Shown: piece after piece, positions 8,993 to 18,215 of the stretch | Position numbering within the stretch: the stretch's first letter is position 1 | Layout: every line of letters begins with the position of its first letter | Source of the DNA: JARRQJ01 sp963761035 | GTDB lineage: Bacteria; Pseudomonadota; Gammaproteobacteria; DRLM01 | Assembly: GCA_963761035.1 (NCBI GenBank) | Contig: CAVXFH010000002.1 | Location: 434,001-498,000, forward strand | Length of the DNA stretch: 64,000 bases | Direction: 5' to 3' | Position numbers and translations under genes: made by a program | The notes under the pieces: model-generated | The model's database searches: none | What the model saw: only the letters and a program-made list of their open reading frames with translations | What the model was told of the DNA's origin: nothing

Positions 8993-10183
8993 ATGAGGGA
9001 AACACGATTTAAATCAATTTATCCCTTGGCGCTCCTGTCATTTCTAGCGCTGATCTCGATAGCGTCCGTCGTTCACCCGCAGACTCCTCCCCCACCTCCG
9101 CCGGACGAGGTCACCTACTCACCGCAACAACTCGATCAACTTCTGGCGCCCATCGCGCTTTATCCCGATGAGTTATTGGCGCAGATTCTGATGGCCGCGA
9201 CGTATCCGCTCGAGGTCGTTGAGGCCTATCGCTGGGTCAGCGCCCCCGACCATTCACCACTGCACGGCGATGACCTCGCGGCGGCCCTCGAAGACCAGGA
9301 CTGGGATCCCAGCGTCAAGGCGCTGGCTCCCTTCCCGCAAATACTCGGGATGATGAACGATCAACTGGGTTGGATGCAGCAGCTCGGTGATGCCTTCCTG
9401 GCGCAGCAAGCGGACGTCATGAATGAGGTGCAGCGTTTGCGCGCCCAGGCGATTGCCGCCGGTATCCTGCGGACCACGGATCAGCTGCTGGTCAACACGG
9501 AGGGCGGCGTGATCACTATAGAGTCCGCCAATCCGGAAACGGTCTATGTGCCGGTATACGGCCCGACGGTGTACGGTCCCTGGCCTTATCCCGAATATCC
9601 GCCGGACGATTTCATCCCTCCCGGCGAATTTATCGCGCCGGGAGCCTTCACCTGGATTCCCGTCGGCATCGTCACCGTCCTCTGGGGATGGGATCATTGG
9701 GATTGGCATCACCACCGCATTCACATCGATCCCAACCGCTTCAGACGCCTCAATGAGGGCAAGGGCGGGCCCGGACACCGCCCGCATGCCACATTCGAGA
9801 CGTGGCACCATGACCCGCACCATCGCCGCGGCGTTCCCTACCGGAATCCGGCCATGCTTAACCGATTCCGGCCAAACCCGGCAGGTTCACCCGCGCCGCG
9901 CCTCAATTTCCGCGGCTTCGAGGCTCCATCAAGTGTTGAGCAGCCCCATAAATCCGCGGGCCCGCGCTCATCGCGACCTGCGCCAATTCCGCATAATAAT
10001 GCGCCGGGGCGGGATCGCGGACCGGCGGCCTTCGAAGATGAAAACAACGGGAACGAAGCCCGCGCCGCGTCCGAACGCGGCCGTGCCAGCAGACAAACAA
10101 CGCCGGATTTCGGTAACCGGCAACCGCCGCAAACAAGAATACCGCGGCACGGCGGGCTCATTTTCAAGGGGCGGGATCGATGA
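8993..10183 (+). CDS. exported DUF3300 protein
   Basis: ATG 8993 follows an AGGGG element and opens with a signal peptide (RFKSIYPLALLSFLALISIA) and a Pro-rich linker. The DUF3300 domain is recognised by YSPQQLDQLLAPIALYPDEL followed by QILMAATYPLEVVEA and later NPETVYVPVYGPTVYGPW. After about residue 215 there is a short hydrophobic segment and an Asp/His/Trp-rich patch (WGWDHWDWHHHRIHID) that could bind metal. The last 150 residues are low-complexity, Pro-, Arg- and Asn-rich. Function is unknown, with a periplasmic or envelope location likely. It overlaps the DUF2950 gene by four bases (ATGA), and this pair recurs across proteobacteria. Confidence 0.88.
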   Translation: MRETRFKSIYPLALLSFLALISIASVVHPQTPPPPPPDEVTYSPQQLDQLLAPIALYPDELLAQILMAATYPLEVVEAYRWVSAPDHSPLHGDDLAAALEDQDWDPSVKALAPFPQILGMMNDQLGWMQQLGDAFLAQQADVMNEVQRLRAQAIAAGILRTTDQLLVNTEGGVITIESANPETVYVPVYGPTVYGPWPYPEYPPDDFIPPGEFIAPGAFTWIPVGIVTVLWGWDHWDWHHHRIHIDPNRFRRLNEGKGGPGHRPHATFETWHHDPHHRRGVPYRNPAMLNRFRPNPAGSPAPRLNFRGFEAPSSVEQPHKSAGPRSSRPAPIPHNNAPGRDRGPAAFEDENNGNEARAASERGRASRQTTPDFGNRQPPQTRIPRHGGLIFKGRDR

Positions 10184-11196
10184 ATATTTCGACCTTTCAC
10201 TCCCATGGTGATTGGAGAGGTTCAATATTGAGCATCAGCCGCAAACGTCGCGCGAGGCCGGCGCGTTTGCTTACTATAATAAGATGCCTTGGCACGATCG
10301 CGTTGGCCTGGTGCAGTTTGCCGGCCTATGCCGGCGAAGCCCGGCAGGAAAGTTTCGCTTCTCCCGATGCGGCGATTGCCGCGCTGATCACGGCAATCCG
10401 CGGCGATCAAACCGACAACATTGTGAAAATCCTCGGCCCGGACAGCCATAACCTCGTCTACTCCGGCGATGCGGTTGCCGACGACAACGCGCGAAATCGT
10501 TTCGTTTCCGCGTATGACAAGGCGCATCAAATTCAACTCGAGGGGCAAGACAAGGCCGTTCTGATCCTGGGGGAAAAGAATTGGCCGTTACCGATCCCCT
10601 TGGTAAAGCAGGATAGCGTTTGGCGCTTCGATACCCGGGCGGGCGAAGAAGAGATTCTCAATAGGCGCATAGGACGCAATGAACTCGGCGCGATCCAGGT
10701 GAGCCGGGCCATCGTCGATGCGCAACGCGATTACGCCGCCCGGATCGGCGCCGGCAACGGCATCGTCGAGTACGCGCAGCACTTTGTAAGCAGTGCGGGC
10801 AAACACGACGGACTCTATTGGCCGACCAGTTCCGGCCAAGAACAAAGCCCCATCGGTCCGCTGCTCGCGAACGCCCGCGCCGAGGGTTATGGCGAGAAAA
10901 TCCCGTCCGGGAAGCGCGAGCCCTACCATGGCTATTACTACAGGATGCTGAAGCGGCAAGGAAAGGATGCGTCGGGCGGCGCTTACGACTACCAGGTCAA
11001 CGGTCACATGATCGGCGGCTTTGCCGTCGTCGCCTTTCCCGCAAAGTACGGCGCCTCCGGTATCATGACTTTCATCGTCAATCAGGACGGCATCGTCTAT
11101 CAGAAAAATCTTGGGCCCGAGACCACAACCATTGCCCGCCGCATGACGACATTCAACCCCGACAAGACCTGGGCTCCGGTAAGCCCTAACGATTAG
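10180..11196 (+). CDS. exported DUF2950 protein
   Basis: The 338-residue product has an Arg-rich N-terminus, then a hydrophobic signal (LLTIIRCLGTIALAWCSLPAYA) ending in AYA-G, a good signal peptidase site. The mature part carries DUF2950 features: FASPDAAIAALITAIR, GEEEILNRRIGRNEL, QRDYA, then GYYYRMLKRQG and GGFAVVAFPAKYG. Function is unknown. Translation is coupled to the DUF3300 gene by an ATGA overlap, so the two probably act together in the cell envelope. The gene ends just before a convergent lipoprotein gene. Confidence 0.88.
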   Translation: MNISTFHSHGDWRGSILSISRKRRARPARLLTIIRCLGTIALAWCSLPAYAGEARQESFASPDAAIAALITAIRGDQTDNIVKILGPDSHNLVYSGDAVADDNARNRFVSAYDKAHQIQLEGQDKAVLILGEKNWPLPIPLVKQDSVWRFDTRAGEEEILNRRIGRNELGAIQVSRAIVDAQRDYAARIGAGNGIVEYAQHFVSSAGKHDGLYWPTSSGQEQSPIGPLLANARAEGYGEKIPSGKREPYHGYYYRMLKRQGKDASGGAYDYQVNGHMIGGFAVVAFPAKYGASGIMTFIVNQDGIVYQKNLGPETTTIARRMTTFNPDKTWAPVSPND

Positions 11197-11217
11197 ATCG
11201 CGCGGCGACCGCCGCAT

Positions 11218-11952
11218 TCACTGCGCCGTGAAAGTCAGGGCTATATTGGATGCTGGTATCGTAACGATGCCGGATAGGAAAGTGATATTGCCGTTTTGGT
11301 CAAGTTGATAGTCGATTTGCCTGGTACTCTGAAGCGTGTTGCCTGTATCGAAGACCTTATCGATGAGACTGGCGGTCACGGTGGTAGCGGTATTCGTCTT
11401 GATAGCGAAACTTGAAACTAAGCTCCCTGTAGCTATCAGTTGACTGTCGTCTTGATAACAAGCTGCCGTGCCGATCGTGCCCGTCTGTCCGGCAATGACA
11501 GAAGCTGGAAACTTGGCAGTTACCCCGGAGAAAACGCAGAAAAGTCCGGGTTCGTTTTGTCCGAGCGGCTCATAGTCGGTCGTGTAATAGACCTGCGTCT
11601 CAAAATCGAAGGGTGTCGTGACGGTATTACTGGTGACGTTACCCGTAATGCTTAGCGTCCTTAAAAAAACTCCCGCTTGAGATGATAGTAAAGGAAGCGG
11701 AGGATTAGCGGGGGCTGAAGCGGCAGTGGCTGAAAATATGGCTGAGCCGGTACCCGAGGACCCGGACCCGATTACGGTCCCTGTCGCCGTAACCGGGATG
11801 CTTTCCGCCTTAGAAACAAAATTGGCAATTGCCTGGGCCAGAGGGAATGTTGTATTCGACGATCCTCCCCCGGAAGATGAACCCCCGCCGCCACAGCTCC
11901 CCAGCAGCAGGATTGCCGTTGATACAAACAGTAGGCGAATTGATTTATTCAT
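11218..11952 (-). CDS. putative lipoprotein of unknown function
   Basis: I take ATG 11952 as start (244 residues), because it is followed by a short Lys-containing N-region, a hydrophobic stretch and the lipobox LLLGSC, then a Gly/Ser-rich linker. The mature domain is rich in Thr, Ser and Val, suggesting beta structure; two Cys (in FCVFSG and AACYQ) could form a disulfide. I do not recognise the family. A longer in-frame version from 12057 adds 35 residues with no lipoprotein-like feature. The Shine-Dalgarno site is weak. It is convergent with the DUF2950 gene, with only 21 bases between the stops. Confidence 0.75.
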   Translation of the reverse strand: MNKSIRLLFVSTAILLLGSCGGGGSSSGGGSSNTTFPLAQAIANFVSKAESIPVTATGTVIGSGSSGTGSAIFSATAASAPANPPLPLLSSQAGVFLRTLSITGNVTSNTVTTPFDFETQVYYTTDYEPLGQNEPGLFCVFSGVTAKFPASVIAGQTGTIGTAACYQDDSQLIATGSLVSSFAIKTNTATTVTASLIDKVFDTGNTLQSTRQIDYQLDQNGNITFLSGIVTIPASNIALTFTAQ

Positions 11953-12423
11953 TAGTTGATAATCATAGTAGGTATCGAGCGGGTCTACAAGAAGCACGCC
12001 GACGACTTCTTCCGGTGAAAATAGGCTTTTATGTTCCGGCACGCTCTGAGGATGCATTGCAAATTATTATGGGGTAGCGGCGGATAAATGACAGGCGATA
12101 ATGACTATAAGCTCCATCAGGCGCAGCCCGTTCTCATTGAAGGGATAGCCGTAGTTTGCCGTGCTTTTTTGTTACTTATTGATAATGATGTCGATAAAGA
12201 CGGATCAATGCGCAAAGGCAAGCTCGGCAACCGTGAATGATAAGAATCCAACCGACAACTGAATAGCGAACCAATGAGAAAGCGCGGATCGCGCCGAGCG
12301 CCCGCGACATGCTCGACTTGCCAGCGTCCCCGCGGCGGCGTAAGTTAACAAAATAGGTTTCCAGATTAGGCGGCGAAAGCGCCGCGCAACGTGTAGTTGG
12401 GCCCTCAACGCAAGGAGGGAGAT
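11953..12423. other. intergenic region, no gene seen
   Basis: The region lies between divergent genes and should contain both promoters. Minus-strand frames at 12176-12552 overlap each other and show no family match. An AAGGAGGGAG ribosome binding site ends the region just before ATG 12424. Confidence 0.45.
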
Positions 12424-12777
12424 ATGGAACCGATCTACGATCGCGAAGGCCGGGTCGTTGCATGGCGACGCGGCAGTTATGTCTATCATCTTGATGGTTC
12501 CCATGCCGGCGTGATCTATGGCACCTATCTGTACAGTCGCCGGGGCCGGCACCTCGGTGTATTCAAGAATGGGCTGATTTTGGATTACCGCGGCGGTGTG
12601 GTTGCCTTTTTAAAAGGCGCCTCCGGTGGCCCGGAACTCCCGATGCCTTCGACGCCGCCGGATCCACCCGCGCCCTCGGCGCCGCCCGCGCCAGCTGTAC
12701 CATCCGTTCCTCATGTGCTGGCCGTTCAATCTCAAGGCTGGGGACGGCAGGAATGGGAACAATTCATCAATGCCTAG
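12424..12777 (+). CDS. 4-fold beta flower protein
   Basis: The 117-residue protein starts at ATG 12424 after AGGAGGGAGAT. Its first 75 residues are built from four imperfect repeats of the pattern Y-D-x-x-G-x-V-V-A-x: YDREGRVVAW, YHLDGSHAGVI, YSRRGRHLGVF and DYRGGVVAFL. This is the layout of the 4-fold beta flower family, small symmetric beta proteins. They are followed, as here, by a Pro-rich tail (from SGGPELPMP to about residue 100). Function is unknown. It lies just upstream of a cytochrome c gene on the same strand, with a 65-base gap, and may be co-transcribed with it. Confidence 0.8.
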   Translation: MEPIYDREGRVVAWRRGSYVYHLDGSHAGVIYGTYLYSRRGRHLGVFKNGLILDYRGGVVAFLKGASGGPELPMPSTPPDPPAPSAPPAPAVPSVPHVLAVQSQGWGRQEWEQFINA

Positions 12778-12842
12778 CCGCGCTTAAACATCATCCGTAC
12801 CCTTTGACTGAGCAACGCCTTCGCCCAAGGCAGGAATAGACG

Positions 12843-13247
12843 ATGAAAAACGGCCTTGCCACAAACCTGATGATCGCGTTATCCCTGAGTATGTTGCTTC
12901 CGGCCGCCATGGCAACGCCGATACCGCTGCCCACGGAGCCCGGCGCTGAGGTGATTCAGCCCATACAGACCGAACCCCGCCCCAAACCGGAATCGAAGCC
13001 GGTCGTGCCGGATACCGGCCCGCGCGGTCAGCTGTTGTTCGAAAATCACTGCAAGAAATGCCACACAAGCGCCATGAACGTGCGCGAAACAAACCGCGTC
13101 CGTTCTTTGAAGGACCTGGAGTATTGGGTATCGTTTTGGTCCAGAGAGCTCAAGCTGCCTTGGCGCGCGGACGAGATCAGCGACGTGGTGGAGTATTTGA
13201 ATCAACGCTACTACAAGATCGAGGAACCGTCCAAGCAACCGCGGTGA
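12843..13247 (+). CDS. small periplasmic cytochrome c-like protein
   Basis: The 134-residue product has a signal peptide (MKNGLATNLMIALSLSMLLP, cleavage near AMA-TP), a Pro-rich linker to about residue 58, then one c-type heme site CKKCH in LLFENHCKKCHTS. The rest (SLKDLEYWVSFWSRELKLPW, then DEISDVVEYLNQRYYKI) is helical and fits a short class I-like cytochrome c. No obvious distal Met follows at the usual distance, so the sixth ligand is uncertain. It probably carries electrons in the periplasm; the partner is unknown. AGGAATAGACG precedes the ATG. Confidence 0.85.
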   Translation: MKNGLATNLMIALSLSMLLPAAMATPIPLPTEPGAEVIQPIQTEPRPKPESKPVVPDTGPRGQLLFENHCKKCHTSAMNVRETNRVRSLKDLEYWVSFWSRELKLPWRADEISDVVEYLNQRYYKIEEPSKQPR

Positions 13248-13373
13248 TCCTCACGAGCCCGCGGATCGGCGCCGGTCCGGTTCAAACAGGTATAGCGCCG
13301 CTTGCCGTCCGCGTCGGCTGTTGCGCCAATCGCACTTAATATTTATAGCGCATGATGGACCGATCGGCATCTA

Positions 13374-14258
13374 TTAATCGCTTTGCGTCGCGAAATGGAG
13401 TAATCGCTCCTGCGCCGCCGGCGGCAGTCGCCTTATCATCATCAAGAAAAGCCTGGCATCGATGAGCGTAATGCCGTTCACCCGGGCACTCTCCTTGGCG
13501 TCCTTGGAAAACGCACCGGGGGTCATGAAGAATCCTTTCACGATCTGCTCGCTGTCCATCGCGCCACGCAGCGCGCCTATCTGTTTCGCCCCTACCCAGG
13601 GCGTACCCCATGCCCTGCACTGGACGATGGCGGTTGCCTTACCGGAATCATCCTGAAACAGCTTCAGACCGGTACCCGCGCCCGCGCCTAACTGCGTGGA
13701 CTCGCAGTAAATGCCTTTTTCTTGATAATACTTCGTGGAAAGCTCCGCAAAACGCCGTGATTCGACGCTATTGAGCAATGCCAATGACCAGACGCGTTGC
13801 GCTTCCGGTATCTTGTCGCGATCCCGCGGGGATGCCATCCCCTCCCCAACCCCATCGGTTCCCATCATGTTCCGCGCCGCGCTCGTAACCGTCCAAGTCG
13901 TGTTCCACGCCTCCCTCGACTTGCGCGATTCAAGGCGCCACGCCGCGATGGCAGCGCCAACCGCTTCGCCCAGCAGTATCACCGGAAAGACGTATTGTCC
14001 GGCGCCGGCAAGGATCTGGATAATCACCTGCGATGCGATCGTCTCCATCGTCCCCGCGCGATGGGCGTAATCGAGATCGGCGGTCGCGAGTTGGTGCAGC
14101 AACAGGTAGGTCAAAATCGCGATAACTACGACGGCCCACCACGGCAACGTGTCAAGCAAGCGAGCGATGCCGGTCACGTGATTACCGCGCTTCTTTCGCA
14201 ACGGCCGGTCGGTGTCTCTGATTATTGTGATACTTTCAGACCTGATCAAATTCGTCAT
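13374..14258 (-). CDS. membrane-anchored Mrr-like restriction endonuclease fold protein, active site altered
   Basis: The 294-residue protein has two membrane segments (about 38-58 and 86-108), then a soluble Mrr_cat-like domain from about 160. The typical family pattern is a GxD motif followed by a Q-x-K strand. Here the first is GAGAGTGLKL (191-200), without the usual Asp, and the second is IVQCRAW (Q213-C214-R215), with Arg in place of the catalytic Lys. Downstream features are normal: VGAKQIGALRGAM, GFFMTPGAFSKDA and LIDARLFLMMI. The fold call is good, but nuclease activity is doubtful. The start is uncertain; a GTG at the HVTGIA position, with a purine-rich stretch upstream, would shorten it by 27 residues. 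Confidence 0.75.
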   Translation of the reverse strand: MTNLIRSESITIIRDTDRPLRKKRGNHVTGIARLLDTLPWWAVVVIAILTYLLLHQLATADLDYAHRAGTMETIASQVIIQILAGAGQYVFPVILLGEAVGAAIAAWRLESRKSREAWNTTWTVTSAARNMMGTDGVGEGMASPRDRDKIPEAQRVWSLALLNSVESRRFAELSTKYYQEKGIYCESTQLGAGAGTGLKLFQDDSGKATAIVQCRAWGTPWVGAKQIGALRGAMDSEQIVKGFFMTPGAFSKDAKESARVNGITLIDARLFLMMIRRLPPAAQERLLHFATQSD

Positions 14259-14395
14259 AGTGCGGCTAAACTACGCGAGAACCCCCTCAAAATCTGCGAC
14301 GCTTACCTAAAATTCAGCAAATGCGGAGACGGCGATGCCGGAACGGCGTAGGAGTCTAAGCGCTCAATATTTAAGCTCAATTCAAAAATCATTTT

Positions 14396-14620
14396 ATGCC
14401 CGGCGTCTTTACCCCCTCCCTTGAATCTCAGCGCATTGGCTCAGTTTCTCTAGGCATAGCCGGCCGGTACGCTGCGATACGTCGATATTTGGCGACACGG
14501 GCACAGGAACACGCGGTGAAAGAGATGGTCGCCGCTGGCAAAGTCGCCGATTATGTTAAGGCCTGTGTACAGAAACTTGCTGGCGAGAACGGCATGGCGC
14601 CCGCCGCTCCCGCTAAGTAA
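14396..14620 (+). CDS. hypothetical small protein, weak candidate
   Basis: This 74-codon frame encodes a protein with a helical, Lys/Ala-rich C-terminal half (EHAVKEMVAAGKVADYVKAC) and an Ala/Pro tail. No ribosome binding site is evident before ATG 14396 and I recognise no family. It lies alone in a 600-base gap between a leftward and a rightward gene. It could be a real small protein, a remnant of a longer gene or chance. Confidence 0.3.
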   Translation: MPGVFTPSLESQRIGSVSLGIAGRYAAIRRYLATRAQEHAVKEMVAAGKVADYVKACVQKLAGENGMAPAAPAK

Positions 14621-14875
14621 CCAGCTTTGCCTACCATGTAATACTAAATGCTAATCCCGCATGGTAGTCCTACCCGGCACCCCTCCGCCAAGCCTGAGGG
14701 TGGCTTTATCCAAAGGGGATGGATTCAATTTATCGGGTTTGCCGCTACCACTAAAATAAAACTTAGTAAAGCTGTATCCTTAGGCGATCTTGGCTGAACT
14801 TGTCGCCCGATTGTTGTCGAACCTTTCGACAGGATAATCCGCTATTATCCGACCAAACCCTTCGGAAAGAATATT

Positions 14876-15493
14876 ATGCAGGGCTATCCCCTCGAACGAT
14901 TTTCGCTTGGCGTACTTGATGCTATCATCAAGATGTCCCGAACCCGCGCCAATTACTGGCTGGAATTCATCCTCGACGGCGTGCTGGGTGTTCTCTTCCT
15001 GAGTGTCGGCCTGCGAGGCCATACCTCCCTTTTCGCCGCCGTATTGCTGGTTTTCCTCGGCCTGTTTGTTTTCAGCTTCATGGAGTACTGCTTTCACCGC
15101 TGGGTGTTTCATGGGCGATTGCGGCTCCTGGCGCAGGGCCATGCCGCTCATCACGGCGATCCGACGGGCTATGACTCCCTGCCATTCTTTCTGCCGGCAT
15201 TGATCCTGTTCGTTCCGACCGGACTCGGTGCACTACTGCTGCCGGTTGACGACGTGTTGTTACTGGCCAGCGGCATCGCTTTCGGCTACGTCGCTTACGG
15301 CCTCAGCCACTTCGTGATCCACCATAAGCGTTTCCGCCCCGGCCTGGCTCGCAAATGGGCGGCTTCCCATCATATCCATCACCATCATCCGGACTGCAAC
15401 TTCGGCGTAACCACGCCATTGTGGGACATCGTACTGGGCACACGTTACGTATCCAGCGCCAACCTTACCGCCCGCGGTGTAAGCCCGGAGTAA
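14876..15493 (+). CDS. fatty acid hydroxylase/sterol desaturase superfamily membrane protein
   Basis: The 205-residue protein has several membrane segments (near 40-75 and 105-150) and the histidine clusters of the diiron hydroxylase superfamily: FHRWVFHG, GHAAHHG, LSHFVIHHKRF and SHHIHHHHPDCNFG. These histidines bind a di-iron centre at the membrane surface that hydroxylates or desaturates lipid chains or carotenoids. The substrate cannot be told from sequence. The start at ATG 14876 has GGAAAG upstream. It is a single gene with ordinary composition. Confidence 0.88.
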   Translation: MQGYPLERFSLGVLDAIIKMSRTRANYWLEFILDGVLGVLFLSVGLRGHTSLFAAVLLVFLGLFVFSFMEYCFHRWVFHGRLRLLAQGHAAHHGDPTGYDSLPFFLPALILFVPTGLGALLLPVDDVLLLASGIAFGYVAYGLSHFVIHHKRFRPGLARKWAASHHIHHHHPDCNFGVTTPLWDIVLGTRYVSSANLTARGVSPE

Positions 15494-15578
15494 AATTTAT
15501 TGAAAACGCTTGTTACCGTATCAACCCTGGATCAAAATACGCTTCCCGTTGCCCCATGCGGCGTGCGCGACTGTCGGG

Positions 15579-16745
15579 TCATTCGCGCGGCGGGTGATCG
15601 CACCATGCATCGTTGTACATGGCGCGCGACGCACACAGCGCCTCGGTGGCTATACCCACGTCGGTGACGTAGTAGAGCGTCAGCATCCCCAGATCCCGGC
15701 GGCCCAGGTTGTGGTAGATCATACCCACCTGAATATCCTCGGCGCTTAAACGATCCGCATGTGCCATGAAATACCGCGCCGCCTTGCCCAGTTCGTCATC
15801 CTGCAACAATTCGATCATGCGGCCGACGCCGATCTGGTAGGCCTGCGTCAGGAGCAAGCCATACAACAACCGGCGCTTCTCCTCCGGCAGTTTTCCGAAG
15901 ACCGCGTTGAAAGGTTGCTGAAGATTACGGTCGTTCTGTTCAACCAATCGCAGCGCGCAGTCCACCTGCGCCATGCGGTGCAGCCGGAAATCTTCGGGAA
16001 CCTCGCAGTCGTCGAGCACGCTGGGCCGCAACTGCATAATGCCCCGTGCCGACTCGGTCGACAGCGCGCGCTTGATGCCACCGCTCTCGATAATCGTTTT
16101 GCCCATAAAGGCAGGCATCACACTCGCCGGAAAACTGATCCGGCCCTGATCCTCGAGATGTTCGTACACCGTCCGAATCAGCGTGACCAGCGACACCGGG
16201 CTGGTGGCCGAGCCGACGCGCAACCCGTCCCAGGTGCCCCACAGTCGATAATCCTTCTCGCTCCCCACCATCCGCGCGATGGCCACGTTCATATCCACAT
16301 AAGGCTGGTCGCATGAAAGGGCAAACGGATAACCCTGACTCATGTCCGTGCCGGGGCTCCAGTCGGCCACGCGGTGCTCGGCTGCGAGGCGCTCGCGCGC
16401 CTCGTTGAGGCGGCGGGCGGTGGCCGCGGCATTGTCGGCATTATCGATGAAGCCCACAAACTGGCCACGGCGATCAAACAGGATGTGTCGCCGCGGCTTG
16501 CTGCAATACCCTTCGCCGAGCAATACCCAGCGGCGAATGGTGGCGAGATTCCCGGCCATGCCCCGGCTTTCCCAGTAGGGTGTTTGCCGAACCACGTCCA
16601 ACCAATTGTCCACCCGCTCGGCAGACGCGGCTGAGGGAAAAACACCCGCCAACACGCCCCATAACAGCAACTGCAACAGCATCGGTATGCGGCAAAAGCC
16701 GGGGCTGCCCGGCACGTTGAATAGACGGCTCCACATAGCGCTCAT
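15579..16745 (-). CDS. exported protein with an SLT-like (lytic transglycosylase) fold
   Basis: This protein has a hydrophobic signal region (MLLQLLLWGVLAGVFPSAASA) preceded by about 21 extra residues; start 16745 is the first ATG, and 16682 would place the signal at the very N-terminus. Near residue 225 it has the pattern KTIIESGGIKRALSTESARG followed by IMQL, like the catalytic E-S and G-x-M-Q-L elements of goose-type/SLT lytic transglycosylases, so peptidoglycan cleavage is plausible. Several Cys (SALSCDQ, DDCEV, VDCAL) suggest disulfides. I do not recognise a named family for the N-terminal 200 residues. No clear ribosome binding site marks either start. The gene is isolated. Confidence 0.7.
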   Translation of the reverse strand: MSAMWSRLFNVPGSPGFCRIPMLLQLLLWGVLAGVFPSAASAERVDNWLDVVRQTPYWESRGMAGNLATIRRWVLLGEGYCSKPRRHILFDRRGQFVGFIDNADNAAATARRLNEARERLAAEHRVADWSPGTDMSQGYPFALSCDQPYVDMNVAIARMVGSEKDYRLWGTWDGLRVGSATSPVSLVTLIRTVYEHLEDQGRISFPASVMPAFMGKTIIESGGIKRALSTESARGIMQLRPSVLDDCEVPEDFRLHRMAQVDCALRLVEQNDRNLQQPFNAVFGKLPEEKRRLLYGLLLTQAYQIGVGRMIELLQDDELGKAARYFMAHADRLSAEDIQVGMIYHNLGRRDLGMLTLYYVTDVGIATEALCASRAMYNDAWCDHPPRE

Positions 16746-16907
16746 GGTACCGCAAGCGGCACGGGTAAAAGGCCTGTGGCGAGACTCCTGGCTGGATCGT
16801 GCAGGAGGCCCCTTGAATTATTCAGGGCCAGAACTCAGTTTCCTCAAATATTAGCAAGAACTGTGATCTGACCCGGATTATTAATCCAGCTTCGTGCTCG
16901 CCTGCCT

Positions 16908-18215
16908 TCATGAATAGGATTTAAGATTTAATGTGCGCTGAATTTTTTCGCGCACGACATCAGGCACGCCGGCCTTTTCCGCAAACGATCTCCATTTCGA
17001 TACCGTCGCCTGCACCTCGGCAACGATTTTCGCGGCGCGCCCCCGTTTCATCGAAGCCGTCTTGGCGCAGGCGTTGAAGTCCTCTAGCGTGAAATTGTCG
17101 CGTTTGCCGTTCATCGTCATCTGATGGCTTGCCGTCCACGCACCCGCGGGATTAAAGCTGTAGGTCATATCGAAGGCCGGCGCCAGCGACCACTCACCGG
17201 ATTTATTCATCAGGAAGGCGATATTCTTCACGTGGTCATCCTGATTGCGGGCCACGATGTTAAATACCATGCGCCGAAACAGTTGCTCGATGGCCTGCAT
17301 CGGCAACTGCAGTTGCCGCGTCGCCAGCAACGCCTGCTCGTAGCTATAAGCGCCGGCCGTATTGAAATCGTAGTGCGCCAGGGCGCACAGTGACTGCATG
17401 TGAAGTTTTTCGCCGCCGGCAAGACGATCGAAGCGGCGCGCCATGAAATGCGCCCGGCCATTCTCTTTAAACAGCCGGCATTCACTGATTTCAATGCCAC
17501 ACTCAAGCGCCATCAGGTAATACGCATACTCGATCAGCCCGTAGCCCTTCGGGTCTTCCAGTTCCTTATCTTTGTTGCCGCTGACGCCGTCGAATTTCAG
17601 CAGCCAGTATTCAAATCCCTTGCCGGCCTTGACCTGGCCGGACCGCACTTCATTGGTTTTCGGGTTCCAGGCGATGATCGCCTTCGCCCGCGCGCCACCG
17701 GCGGATGTGCCCACGCGCAGAATATCCCTTAGCGCATCTGCGCTGCCTTCAGCCGCAAAAGACGCCTGCAGGTTATTCCGATGGGTCAACACCTCCGATG
17801 CAAGCGCAACCAACCGGTCGATCTCAATGTGTGTCGTCTGCCTTGCCTTGGGGCCGATGGCGGGGGCAAATTCCAGCGCACCCATACCGCGTTCGCCGGT
17901 ATAGCAAAGCCGCTCGACGGCGTTGAAGGAACCCGCTTGCCGCCCCTGCGATGCCAGCCAGGCATCGATCAGCGCATTGCCGAATCTGTCGGGCAGCGAA
18001 TCGGCCAGCAGACCGGGCAGCCCGAGAAAGGTTGGGCGAGAAAGCGCGGGGAAGCGGTACACACGCCGGGAAAGCGGCATCACGATCGGCGCGACTTGAA
18101 TGCCGCTTTGCGCGAAATCCGCATCGTATTCAAAGCCGGCGACGTCCTCCCCATCCTCTAGTGAGACAGCGCCGATGGTTTTACCCCACAGCCTGACCTC
18201 GGCAAGCGTGCTCAC
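16908..18215 (-). CDS. hipA: HipA-type serine/threonine kinase toxin
   Basis: The 435-residue protein has the HipA N-terminal domain (VRLWGKTIGAVSLEDG, then LPGLLADSLPDRFGNALIDA near residue 70) and the kinase C-terminal part. Kinase features are intact: ATP-binding Lys in YWLLKFDG, RRFDR, the catalytic NQDDHVKN and the metal-binding PAFDMTYS. HipA toxins phosphorylate aminoacyl-tRNA synthetases such as GltX and induce dormancy; the target here is not known. The start overlaps the hipB stop by four bases, giving antitoxin-first order and translational coupling. Expression is presumably repressed by HipB through the sites at 18601-18708. Confidence 0.92.
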   Translation of the reverse strand: MSTLAEVRLWGKTIGAVSLEDGEDVAGFEYDADFAQSGIQVAPIVMPLSRRVYRFPALSRPTFLGLPGLLADSLPDRFGNALIDAWLASQGRQAGSFNAVERLCYTGERGMGALEFAPAIGPKARQTTHIEIDRLVALASEVLTHRNNLQASFAAEGSADALRDILRVGTSAGGARAKAIIAWNPKTNEVRSGQVKAGKGFEYWLLKFDGVSGNKDKELEDPKGYGLIEYAYYLMALECGIEISECRLFKENGRAHFMARRFDRLAGGEKLHMQSLCALAHYDFNTAGAYSYEQALLATRQLQLPMQAIEQLFRRMVFNIVARNQDDHVKNIAFLMNKSGEWSLAPAFDMTYSFNPAGAWTASHQMTMNGKRDNFTLEDFNACAKTASMKRGRAAKIVAEVQATVSKWRSFAEKAGVPDVVREKIQRTLNLKSYS

